A DNA stretch of 34,293 nt, taken from CAZDDA01 sp964568045 (lineage in GTDB: Bacteria > Bipolaricaulota > Bipolaricaulia > UBA7950 > UBA9294). The position numbers were made by a program, and so were the translations under genes. This document shows positions 1 through 7,524 of the stretch, in pieces; positions within the stretch are counted from its first letter, which is position 1, and each line of letters begins with the position of its first letter. The notes below the pieces were generated by a model. It saw only the letters and a program-made list of their open reading frames with translations, did not search any database and was not told the origin of the DNA. The stretch is from assembly GCA_964568045.1 (NCBI GenBank), contig CAZMOL010000006.1, positions 1 through 34,293 on the forward strand, read 5' to 3'.

Positions 1-1046
1 GGCTGATTCGTCGGACCGACCTGGACGGGGCGAATCTCTGTGTCCGTACTACCATCATCATCGGCGACAGTCAGGACCACCGTGTAAGTCCCCGGCCCAC
101 TGTACCAGTGCCAGTCACTGACTCCAGAGCCGCTCTTCCCGTCTCCGAAGTCCCAACTGTAGGAGAGGATACTCCCGTCCGGATCGGTGGATGTCGAAGC
201 GTCAAAATGGACCCAAGTTGAGAACCCTGGAGAAACGATGAAGGACGCAATTGGCGGTTGGTTGACAGGGACAATCGATTCCAGCCTTGCATTGATTGTT
301 CGCGTACGGCCTGCAATAACGTACACCCCACTGCGCCAATCTCGATACCCATTCATACTGACAACAACCTCGCGGTAGTTCGGTGGAACGGATACATAGA
401 GAGTCCGGGGCGTGTACCCTACATAGTCACCATCAACCGTAATCCACGCCCCACTGGGGATCGAATTGACAATTATGGTCCCATAAGAAGGAGCAGATCC
501 AGAAACAACTTCGAAGCTGTTCCAATCTTGCGCCCAGGTTTGCTCGGGGACAACCCCCAATACTTGTGCCTGGTACTGTGATTTGAAGCTTTCCGGATCC
601 AACCCCAACGGTGCAAATGGCGTGGTAGACTGAAACTGAGAAGGTACGCTCAGAGGCCGCGTGCTGGCAATGGCCTGAATGTATTCGGTTCCAGGGGGTC
701 CGGAAACGGTGAACTGGTAGGCCGCTGAATCAGGGAGAGTGTGCTCGCCAGCGCTTACGCGGTTGTTCCGCGACCAGGCGTTCGGAAAGAGAGGTATCAC
801 CTTCCCCACGGGATCAAAGTCATAAATGTAGACGTAAGCATCCTCATTCACTTCAAAGTGAACTTTGACCTTTTCACCAACGGTATAGGCTCCCCTATCC
901 ACCCATATACGTATTGACAGATCGCTCACATCGGGCGGCTGTATTATGATTCCAAGCGGCGCGACCGGCTGGGCCAGGCTGATGAAAGATGCCAAGGCAA
1001 CCAGCACCGACAGGGTCATCCCCGTGCAAAGCCTTTTCGCTTTCAT
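1..1046 (-). CDS. Secreted DUF4384/PEGA/PKD-domain protein (3' end outside window)
   Basis: The reading frame is open from ATG 1046 to the window edge (about 348 codons, no stop), so the C-terminus is missing. A strong GAGGAGG lies just upstream of the ATG. Residues 1-26 form a signal peptide (Lys/Arg, hydrophobic stretch, ASFISLAQ cleavage region). About residues 45-150 look like a DUF4384 domain: an 'iwvDrGaYtvGEkv' opening, then a 'YVYIYDFDPVGKV' strand and 'LFPN'. Next comes a PEGA-type segment around 'VNSIPSGAWITVDGDYVGYTP', then a PKD domain with STDPDG, SWDFGDG and GTYTVVLTV. Such proteins act outside the cytoplasm and are often linked to envelope surfaces. The gene is last of four in the sigma-factor operon, 44 bp after the preceding gene, so it is plausibly a regulon output. 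The exact function is unknown. Confidence 0.85.
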   Translation of the reverse strand, partial: MKAKRLCTGMTLSVLVALASFISLAQPVAPLGIIIQPPDVSDLSIRIWVDRGAYTVGEKVKVHFEVNEDAYVYIYDFDPVGKVIPLFPNAWSRNNRVSAGEHTLPDSAAYQFTVSGPPGTEYIQAIASTRPLSVPSQFQSTTPFAPLGLDPESFKSQYQAQVLGVVPEQTWAQDWNSFEVVSGSAPSYGTIIVNSIPSGAWITVDGDYVGYTPRTLYVSVPPNYREVVVSMNGYRDWRSGVYVIAGRTRTINARLESIVPVNQPPIASFIVSPGFSTWVHFDASTSTDPDGSILSYSWDFGDGKSGSGVSDWHWYSGPGTYTVVLTVADDDGSTDTEIRPVQVGPTNQ

Positions 1047-1090
1047 TTCGTCCCTCCTCATTCACTCAAACGTCTTGTCCGTTCCGATAG

Positions 1091-1789
1091 CTACTCTAGC
1101 ACTTTTAAGACTACACGCGTCAAGTCTGCCGGCCCGATCCGGGCTAAGACAAGCTCGACGTCCTCAACGGGAATAACCACTCCTTTTAGATTCGATAGAC
1201 GTAGATGCACGACTTCTTTGAGGAGATACCCATCCAACGGGCTCCCTCCCCCCTCCAGATACTCTCCCAGAGCATCGGCGATGTGAACGACCAAGAGGTC
1301 AAACCGTTCCGGAAGGAGGGATGAAGAAGCAGCTTGTCCCTCTGTAGCGACAAAAATCCCTTTTGAATAGAGAAGGTCCCGCACCTCGACAAGGAGGCGT
1401 GCGCGTATGGACACTTGCTGACCAATCTGAGTAAGAGGCACTCCACGACTCAACCCTTCCAGAGTCTTGTCTACAAGTGTTTTCCCCGGAAGGCCATCCA
1501 TCAGGGCGGAAGCGAGCGTAAGCAGAATCGCCTCTATTTCAGCGGGGCTCCCCTCCGCAGCGGTTAGGCGCGTCACCAATCCCAACGTTTCCTCCGGGAG
1601 CAGATGCCCTTGGACGAATGCGGTCTCGAATGCTTCTAGGATCTTTTCACCTTGCGATAAGGGAAGTGCCTGCAAGGCCTGCTCCACATCGGCAGCCGTG
1701 GTCTCGGCAAGAATCACTCCACCGTAGCCAAGAAGAAGGACCACTCCTAGAACCCCAACAGAGCAAGTCTTCCAAAAACGTGCCTTCAT
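1091..1789 (-). CDS. Secreted helical protein of unknown family, third gene of ECF operon
   Basis: 232 aa. The N-terminus has a typical signal peptide (MKARFWK, a hydrophobic core to about residue 28, then ILAETT). The mature part is mostly amphipathic helix, rich in Leu, Glu and Ala, with no cysteine motif, transmembrane segment or catalytic signature that I recognise. Its ATG overlaps the stop of the upstream anti-sigma-like gene by 4 bp (1786-1789), so the two are translationally coupled. That coupling suggests it works with the sigma/anti-sigma pair, for example as a periplasmic modulator or as an envelope factor made under its control. I do not recognise the family. Confidence 0.75.
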   Translation of the reverse strand: MKARFWKTCSVGVLGVVLLLGYGGVILAETTAADVEQALQALPLSQGEKILEAFETAFVQGHLLPEETLGLVTRLTAAEGSPAEIEAILLTLASALMDGLPGKTLVDKTLEGLSRGVPLTQIGQQVSIRARLLVEVRDLLYSKGIFVATEGQAASSSLLPERFDLLVVHIADALGEYLEGGGSPLDGYLLKEVVHLRLSNLKGVVIPVEDVELVLARIGPADLTRVVLKVLE

Positions 1790-2370
1790 GCTCCGTCACC
1801 CGCCCGTCCCACGTAGCGAACGGAGCTATAGTCACCAAAGCTACGGACGTACTCATCAGCAAGTGGATCTTGCCCCCACCAGCGGCCGTCAACAACAAAA
1901 GCGTACTCATAGCGGCCAGGAGAAAGTGGAATGCTTGCGGTCCAGATTCCATCGCCATCATCATCGGAAAGCGATGTTGCCTCCCAATCGTTGAAGTTAC
2001 CGACCACGGTAACGCTCTGCGCACCAGGAGCAGGCATGAGGAACAGGACCGCATTTCCACTCTCCGCCGCAGCGCTCATTGTCACCGTCTTGTTTGGCCC
2101 TCCTCCGAGGAAAGGAGCACGCCCAACGAGGAATGTCCCTACGAGGAGGAAAATCACAGCCGTGGCTCCGATCACGGCAAGCTGGCCGAGCCTCGCGCCA
2201 CGCGTAGGTGCACAGAGCTGCTTCAGTGTCTCCACCAAACCCTTCTTGGGAAGCCGCCCCTCAAGTTCTGCCACAATACGCTCTTCCAACCCTTCGAGAT
2301 GGGGCGCTTCGACAGAGACTTCGTGCCGTAATACGTCCTTCAATGCCTCTTCTAGATTATCCCCTCTCAT
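1786..2370 (-). CDS. Anti-sigma-factor-like membrane protein with periplasmic CBM48-like domain
   Basis: 194 aa. Residues 1-60 are a charged cytoplasmic segment, 63-83 form one transmembrane helix, and about 107-190 form an isoamylase-N/AMPK-type glycogen-binding (CBM48-like) fold marked by VGNFNDW, a Gly-Ile-Trp turn and GRYEYAFVVDG. The start overlaps the end of the ECF sigma gene by 14 bp and the end overlaps the next gene by 4 bp. A small single-pass protein directly after an ECF sigma gene is normally its anti-sigma factor, so that role is inferred from context. No ZAS-type His-Cys-Cys motif is visible in the cytoplasmic part, so it belongs to a non-zinc type or is only an accessory. The outer domain could sense glycan or another cell-surface ligand. 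Confidence 0.78.
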   Translation of the reverse strand: MRGDNLEEALKDVLRHEVSVEAPHLEGLEERIVAELEGRLPKKGLVETLKQLCAPTRGARLGQLAVIGATAVIFLLVGTFLVGRAPFLGGGPNKTVTMSAAAESGNAVLFLMPAPGAQSVTVVGNFNDWEATSLSDDDGDGIWTASIPLSPGRYEYAFVVDGRWWGQDPLADEYVRSFGDYSSVRYVGRAGDGA

Positions 2371-2941
2371 GATGAATCACTCCATTCTCCTCAATTGCTT
2401 GCTTGAGCATCGCTTTCCCCCGATGGAGACGAGTTTTTACCGTACCTTCGGGAAGAGAAAGAACCTCGGAGATCTCTTGGTAGGTGAGGTCGTTATAATA
2501 GCGTAAGACAATCGGAGCCCGGTAGGTGTCAGGTAGGCGATTGAGCCCTCTTCGGATACGTGCCCAACGGTCCTCGCGGCCCACCACCACTGCTGGATCA
2601 CTGCCTCCGCTTACCTCATCGGGTGGGGGGAGGACCGGATGATACCGGCGGTGGCGAAGGCGGTTGCGGCAAAGATTGGAGGCGATAGTAAAAAGCCACG
2701 TAGAGAATCGCTTCTCCAGTCGGTAACGCCGAAGATTCTCATAAGCGCGGATGAATGTATCGTGGGTAAGATCCTCAGCATCGGCCCGATTACGCAAGAA
2801 CCCCAAGCACAGGCCGAACACCGCCTGCTTATAACGAGTAACGATCTCTCCCCACGCCTCCGTCTCCCCGTCCAATGACAATCTCAATAGGCTCACCTCA
2901 TCTCGAACACGATACACGCCTTTGGAGGCCTCCTCGCTCAT
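2357..2941 (-). CDS. RNA polymerase sigma factor, ECF family
   Basis: 194 aa from ATG 2941, preceded by an AAGGGTG ribosome site. The frame stays open to a further ATG at 3073, but the extra 44 residues show no family similarity. Residues about 28-98 form sigma region 2 (core-binding and -10 recognition), with the classic DAEDLTHDTFIRAY stretch and 'FSTWLFTIASNLCRN'. Residues about 129-183 form region 4 with LPDTYRAPIVLRY and a helix-turn-helix ending in EGTVKTRLHRGK. Regions 1 and 3 are absent, as is normal for ECF factors. It heads a four-gene minus-strand operon with its likely anti-sigma factor and two exported proteins, suggesting an envelope-stress or surface-assembly regulon. The divergent lipoprotein gene at 3130 may share control. 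Confidence 0.9.
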   Translation of the reverse strand: MSEEASKGVYRVRDEVSLLRLSLDGETEAWGEIVTRYKQAVFGLCLGFLRNRADAEDLTHDTFIRAYENLRRYRLEKRFSTWLFTIASNLCRNRLRHRRYHPVLPPPDEVSGGSDPAVVVGREDRWARIRRGLNRLPDTYRAPIVLRYYNDLTYQEISEVLSLPEGTVKTRLHRGKAMLKQAIEENGVIHHERG

Positions 2942-3129
2942 AATATACACCCTTTTCGGGGGAGAAGTTTCCTTCCCGACATTGATCACCTCAAACTGTG
3001 ACGAACCCTCCCACCCCCCTGGGCCGTCGTCCCTGGAAAAGAAACGCATCCTAGCGCTAGACTCAAGAAACAAAGGAATGCTCGATCAGGAATATATGTT
3101 CAAGGAAAGCCTGTAAGGAGGTCAAGGAA

Positions 3130-4509
3130 ATGTCCTCACCGAGGAAGATTACCGGAAAGAGCCCGCCAAGACCTGTTGCCGCAGTCTGGCTAACCATCGC
3201 CTTGATGCTGTGCCTCATGGTAGGACTTGCTGCCTGTCGTGGTTTCTTCGGGCAGGCTCCGATAGCCCTGCTGACTTATGCACTACCCGGAGATGGGGAT
3301 CAGGAAGCGCCCGTTACGGTTACCTTCGATATCAGCGGGTCGACCGATCCGGACGGGACGGTCGCGAGCTACGAGCTTGGCTACGGCGATGGATCGACCA
3401 AGACCGGGACGGCGGTGCCCACCGCTGAATTCACCCATGAGTACACGGAAGGAGGGACCTACACGGTAACCCTCACAGTGACTGACAATGATGGTCGGAT
3501 CGGTAAGGATACGAAGATCATCGTCATCGGCGCAGCGATGATCACCTTCGCCAGTAAGCGAAATTCGAGTTATTACGGCATCTACCGGATGCAGGTAGAC
3601 AACATCGGTAGCGAGACAGAGGTTCGCAACACCGCGCACGAGGAGTTGTTCCCCGACTTGGTACGAGGGACGCGGGACAAGATTGCCTATGCGGCAGAAG
3701 GCTCAGACTGGAATATCTTTACGATGGGGGTGGATGGAGGGGCATTGGCCCAGCTAACCCAGACCCCGTCCAACGAGATTCAGCCGAGTTGGTCGTACCT
3801 TGGAACCAAGATCGCCTACGCCTCCAACGAAGCGCAGACCCCCTCTATCACAACGTGGGAGATCTGGACGATGACCGCCGCTGGAGGAAGCCAGACAGCG
3901 CTGATTACGCAGACCCCATCCTGGGCCCCGGCCTATTCGCCGGTGAGCGACAAGATTGTCTTTGTCTCCGAAAAGAATAACTCAAGTACCGGAAGCGCCC
4001 TCTGGTTCTGGAATGGAATCACAGCCGCGCAGCTTTGGCCCGCCAGTAGCACTGCTCATGCTCACCGTTATGGAGATGCCTCCCCAAGCGGTTTCCTCAC
4101 CACTCCTGGGGTTTCTCTTGCCACCGACCTTGACCTCCCCACCAATGCCGGGATCTCCAAGCCGGCTTGGTCACTAGATGGGACAAAGATCGCCTTTTCC
4201 AGCAACAAGGGAGGAAAGAGCGACATCTACGTCATAGACATCTCGACTACTGGAACTGCGAGCAATGAGCTCACCCTGGAGGCGTACGTCAACAGCCTCA
4301 TCACGGGCTCAGTTACGTCAGGACAGATCACCGATACAACTAAGGATGAATTCTGTCCTTACTGGCTGGAGGATGAATCCGGGCTTGCCTTTGTCAGGCT
4401 GGATGGCACTACTTACAAGATTTGCAAAGTCTCCTTCTCCGACGGCAGCATCACCACACTCACTTCCACCGGAACAGGAAACGCCACCCCAGCAGCCATT
4501 AGAAAGTAA
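3130..4509 (+). CDS. PKD-domain lipoprotein with PD40/TolB-like beta-propeller repeats
   Basis: 459 aa. A very strong AAGGAGG precedes the ATG. A hydrophobic segment at residues 20-35 ends in a lipobox (GLAAC, Cys36), so it should be a lipid-anchored exported protein. Residues about 43-135 are a PKD domain (DPDG, YGDGSTKTG, GGTYTVTLTVTDNDGR). The rest contains repeated PD40/WD40-like blades, for example PSWSYLGTKIAYASN, PAYSPVSDKIVFVSE and PAWSLDGTKIAFSSN, each followed by a D-I/W-T-M/V strand, as in TolB C-terminal propellers. The repeat pattern suggests protein or polysaccharide binding, not catalysis. It is transcribed away from the ECF operon and converges with lnt across a strong hairpin. 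Confidence 0.85.
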   Translation: MSSPRKITGKSPPRPVAAVWLTIALMLCLMVGLAACRGFFGQAPIALLTYALPGDGDQEAPVTVTFDISGSTDPDGTVASYELGYGDGSTKTGTAVPTAEFTHEYTEGGTYTVTLTVTDNDGRIGKDTKIIVIGAAMITFASKRNSSYYGIYRMQVDNIGSETEVRNTAHEELFPDLVRGTRDKIAYAAEGSDWNIFTMGVDGGALAQLTQTPSNEIQPSWSYLGTKIAYASNEAQTPSITTWEIWTMTAAGGSQTALITQTPSWAPAYSPVSDKIVFVSEKNNSSTGSALWFWNGITAAQLWPASSTAHAHRYGDASPSGFLTTPGVSLATDLDLPTNAGISKPAWSLDGTKIAFSSNKGGKSDIYVIDISTTGTASNELTLEAYVNSLITGSVTSGQITDTTKDEFCPYWLEDESGLAFVRLDGTTYKICKVSFSDGSITTLTSTGTGNATPAAIRK

Positions 4510-4517
4510 AACCAACC

Positions 4518-4540
4518 GGGGGCGGGATCTTCCCGCCCCC
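4518..4540. terminator. Strong GC hairpin between convergent genes
   Basis: A perfect 10-bp inverted repeat (GGGGGCGGGA / TCCCGCCCCC) with a TCT loop sits 9 bp after the stop of the lipoprotein gene and touches the stop codon of lnt on the other strand. No long U-run follows on either strand, so it is not a textbook intrinsic terminator. Its position and stability still suggest a bidirectional transcription stop. Confidence 0.65.
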
Positions 4541-6009
4541 TATCCTTGTCCATAGTGTCTCTTTCCTATTCTCCACGCCAAAGTGAAAAGCCCTCCAATG
4601 CCCAACACTAAGTAAAGAAGGCCATTCCCCCATCGGGTGTAAAGTGATTGGTCCTGCTGTCGGGCAACCTCTGCAAGAAGGATCCCTTCCCCAACTACTT
4701 CCCTCAGGATCCGGCCGCGAGGGTCAACGACCCCTGATATGCCCCAGTTCGCCGCCTGGATCAGTGTGCGTCGAGTCTCCACCGCTCGAAAGACAGCAGC
4801 AGCGAAGTGCGCTCGAAGCTCGGAACTGCCGGCGAACCAGGCGTCGTTTGTCACGGTGACCAGCAGCGCGGCGCCGTTTCTCACCAACGCTCGCGCCGCG
4901 GTGGGAAAAGTCGCTTCAAAACAGATTGGTGTTCCGATTCCGCCAACCGGAACATATCCCTCTCCGCGCGCAAGATCTTGAGACAGGAAGGAATTGGCAA
5001 ATTGCCCCAGGCCAATCCGTTCCAGTAGACCTCGGCCCGGAATGTATTCCCCAAATGGAACCGGATGAACCATGTCGTACATTCCTACGGTCGTTCCATC
5101 GGGAGAAAGCAGTATTACGCTGTTGTAGATCTTGCCATTCCGATAATCACCGGTCCCGAAAAGGACGTACGCATCAGCTCCCTCAGCAAGGGCCCTGAAT
5201 TGAGGAAGGAGGCGCTCATCACGCAAAATGTAGCCGGGGAGGATCGATTCGGGAAAGACAATGAGATCAGGGTTTGTCCTTGCTGCTTGTTCACCCAACG
5301 CGATGTACTGCTCCAGAAGTGGAAGGAGATTGCGTCCGTCGAGTTTTTTCTCCTGGGGCACCGCTGAAGAGACCACGGCTACAGCGAGCGTCTCCCCTTC
5401 TTGTGGACCACAGCCGATTGAGAACGAGGCAAGAAGCCCCACTATTCCGCCTGCAACGAGAAGATAGACCGCGCTCTTGCGCATTGCAAGATAGAGCGAC
5501 GCATTCACACAGACGATCGCCGCAGTAATCGCCCACGGGCCAGCAACCGCCGCAATTTGGATCAACGGCGGAAAGCGGTACAAGCTCAGATAGAGGGCCG
5601 AAAAGCCTATTCCCAGTGGACCGTATGCCCGTAGAATCTCCAAAAGCGTGAAGCAAAGCGGTGCCAGAACAAGCAGCACTCCATCGAAACCTCTTTTCCC
5701 TCGAACCCAGGCCATGAGAAAACAAAACAGCCCGAAGTAGGCCGCCAGGTAGGTGACAAGAATCAGGTATCCGGGGACAACGAGCCAACTGAACCGGTAG
5801 AGGGTAAGCAACCACCGAAGATCAACGGCAAAAAACACAACCCCGGCCAGAAACCCTGCCAGGAATCCTCTCCCTTCCTCGATAGCTGCAAAGAGAGGTA
5901 CAAGTGCTACGAACACTAAGGGGCCGATCCCCAGGCCGGGCATCGACAGGGCAACTGCCGCGCCAGCAACAAGTGCAAGCAGCGCTTTCTTTTCACGAAA
6001 ATGGCTCAT
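4540..6009 (-). CDS. lnt: Apolipoprotein N-acyltransferase (atypical active site)
   Basis: 489 aa inner-membrane protein; AGAGAG precedes ATG 6009. It performs the last step of lipoprotein maturation, adding an acyl chain to the N-terminal Cys in diderms. Residues 1-200 contain the transmembrane helices; about 205-450 form the periplasmic nitrilase-type domain; the end is a final helix. The family triad is Glu-Lys-Cys. Glu254 (VFPES) and Cys363 (GTPICFEA) are present, as is the essential Glu of HPVPFGEY (Glu321). The residue two before His315, which is Lys in the usual K-x-H-L-V-P-F-G-E motif, is Met313 (codon 5071-5073, ATG). One base change from AAG would account for it. Fold and length are otherwise normal. 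It lies head to head with lgt, which acts in the same pathway. Confidence 0.93.
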   Translation of the reverse strand: MSHFREKKALLALVAGAAVALSMPGLGIGPLVFVALVPLFAAIEEGRGFLAGFLAGVVFFAVDLRWLLTLYRFSWLVVPGYLILVTYLAAYFGLFCFLMAWVRGKRGFDGVLLVLAPLCFTLLEILRAYGPLGIGFSALYLSLYRFPPLIQIAAVAGPWAITAAIVCVNASLYLAMRKSAVYLLVAGGIVGLLASFSIGCGPQEGETLAVAVVSSAVPQEKKLDGRNLLPLLEQYIALGEQAARTNPDLIVFPESILPGYILRDERLLPQFRALAEGADAYVLFGTGDYRNGKIYNSVILLSPDGTTVGMYDMVHPVPFGEYIPGRGLLERIGLGQFANSFLSQDLARGEGYVPVGGIGTPICFEATFPTAARALVRNGAALLVTVTNDAWFAGSSELRAHFAAAVFRAVETRRTLIQAANWGISGVVDPRGRILREVVGEGILLAEVARQQDQSLYTRWGNGLLYLVLGIGGLFTLAWRIGKRHYGQG

Positions 6010-6044
6010 ATACTCTCTATCATATCGACACCCGGGAGAAAGTC

Positions 6045-6887
6045 ATGCATCCAATTCTGGTGAAAATCGGACCGATAACGATTCATTACTACGGCTTGAT
6101 GTATGTAATTGCTATTACTATGGGGCTGATCCTGATTATCAAGGAAGTACGGCGGAAGAGAATTCCTCTCTCCTCCGAGGATCTGTTCGACCTACTGCTG
6201 TGGACAATCCCGTCGGCCATTCTGGGAGCGCGAATCTACTACGTTGCCTTCCAATGGGGTTACTACAGCCGGCATCCACTGGACATAATCAAGGTGTGGC
6301 AAGGCGGGTTGGCCATTCACGGTGGAGTGATCGTCGGGGCAATGGCTGTCTACCTGTTCTGTCGAATAAAAAGAGTCTCGTTCTGGGTCCTTACCGATGC
6401 CATCGCCCCAAGCCTGATCCTAGGCCAAGCAATTGGCCGAATCGGTAACCTGATGAATGGCGATGCGTTTGGACTTCCCACAACACTTCCTTGGGGAATC
6501 CGCTTTCCACCTGATTCTCCAGTTGGCCAAGCCTACCCTGGCCTGGCAACCCATCCCTCGATGATCTATGAAATGATCCTGAACGCCGCCATCTTCACTT
6601 ACCTGTGGCGGATTCGCAGGAAGAACTATCGAGATGGCTTTACGACAGCGATGTACTTCATCCTCTACTCACTCGCTCGCTCACTGGTAAGTTTCTCTCG
6701 TGGCGACAGCTTGTGGCTTGGGCCAATTCGTGCCGCCCACGTGATCAGCGCTGTTCTCATTATCGGATTCGGTGCGTTCATCCTACGACGGCACCTCCAC
6801 GTACGCGTCACGCTTGAAAGCGTTCCCCTAGGTAAAAGCGACGGGCCAGCGGATCATCGAGGATCTCCCCCGGTGTACCGGAAGTGA
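6045..6887 (+). CDS. lgt: Phosphatidylglycerol-prolipoprotein diacylglyceryl transferase
   Basis: 280 aa from ATG 6045, chosen because GGGAGAAAG lies just upstream and MHPILVKIGP is the usual family start; the frame is open back to 5904. This polytopic membrane enzyme transfers diacylglycerol to the lipobox Cys of prolipoproteins, the first maturation step. Visible signatures: YYGLMY (15-20), HGG with His92, the GRIGNLMNGDAFG Lgt signature (131-143; Arg132, Asn135), HPSMIYEM, and ARSLVSFSR near the end. Two acidic positions differ from what I recall as usual: Asp140 replaces Glu in the signature, and Ser216 stands where Glu is common in R-x-x-x-E-F-x-R. It starts 35 bp from divergent lnt, and its last 80 bp overlap the end of lptB on the other strand. 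Confidence 0.95.
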   Translation: MHPILVKIGPITIHYYGLMYVIAITMGLILIIKEVRRKRIPLSSEDLFDLLLWTIPSAILGARIYYVAFQWGYYSRHPLDIIKVWQGGLAIHGGVIVGAMAVYLFCRIKRVSFWVLTDAIAPSLILGQAIGRIGNLMNGDAFGLPTTLPWGIRFPPDSPVGQAYPGLATHPSMIYEMILNAAIFTYLWRIRRKNYRDGFTTAMYFILYSLARSLVSFSRGDSLWLGPIRAAHVISAVLIIGFGAFILRRHLHVRVTLESVPLGKSDGPADHRGSPPVYRK

Positions 6888-7524
6888 TCACCTTCCCCTC
6901 ATTGATCAGGTAGGCATAGTCAGTGATAGAGAGGGTGTCTCGGACGTTATGATCGGTAGTAATCAGGCCGATTCCCCTCTCTTTGAGGGTGACAATCTGT
7001 TCCTGAAGCTCTGCTACCGACAGTGGATCAATCCCCGAAAACGGCTCATCAAGAAGAATATACGAGGGGGAAGTAGCGAGCGAGCGAGCGATTTCCAGGC
7101 GTCGCCGCTCCCCCGCAGAGAGCGTCCCCGCCTGCCTGGCGCGCAAACTCACAAGACCGAACTCGGCCAAAAGGCGTTCGCGAATCGTCACCCTGTTCTC
7201 CGGATCCGCCGAGCACTCCAACACCAGATCGAGGTTCTTCATCACGCTGGCGTGAATAAAGACCGAGGGCTCCTGAGGAAGATATCCAATTCCAAGGCGA
7301 GCACGTCGGTAAAAGGGCAATGTGGAGATATCCTCTCCTTCGAGCAGAACTGCTCCTCGTTCCGCCGCGATGAATCCGATCATCATATAAAACGTCGTCG
7401 TTTTCCCGGCCCCGTTTGGGCCCAGTAGCCCGACAACTTTCCCTGGCTCAACATCCAAAGAGACCCAATTGACAACCCGCCGCCCCGAGTAGCTCTTTAC
7501 AAGCCCCTTAGCCTCAAGCGCCAT
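6808..7524 (-). CDS. lptB: LPS export ABC transporter ATP-binding protein
   Basis: 238 aa from ATG 7524; a GTG three bases further upstream is also possible, but the TGATG overlap with the preceding stop favours ATG. It powers extraction of lipopolysaccharide from the inner membrane as part of LptB2FGC. Walker A GPNGAGKTT is at 35-43, signature LSAGERRRLEIARSLA at 135-150 (Ala replaces the second Gly of LSGGE), Walker B YILLDE at 155-160, then PFSGIDPLSV and TTDHNVRDTL, which are LptB hallmarks. It is third of pyrG-lptC-like-lptB and coupled to the lptC-like gene. The permease genes lptF/lptG are not in the window. Its 3' end overlaps lgt on the opposite strand. Confidence 0.95.
   Translation of the reverse strand: MALEAKGLVKSYSGRRVVNWVSLDVEPGKVVGLLGPNGAGKTTTFYMMIGFIAAERGAVLLEGEDISTLPFYRRARLGIGYLPQEPSVFIHASVMKNLDLVLECSADPENRVTIRERLLAEFGLVSLRARQAGTLSAGERRRLEIARSLATSPSYILLDEPFSGIDPLSVAELQEQIVTLKERGIGLITTDHNVRDTLSITDYAYLINEGKVITSGTPGEILDDPLARRFYLGERFQA

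Noticed and set aside
1618..2331. 237-codon plus-strand frame across the anti-sigma-like gene
   Set aside because: It is antisense to two coupled genes; its product has no hydrophobic core or motif.
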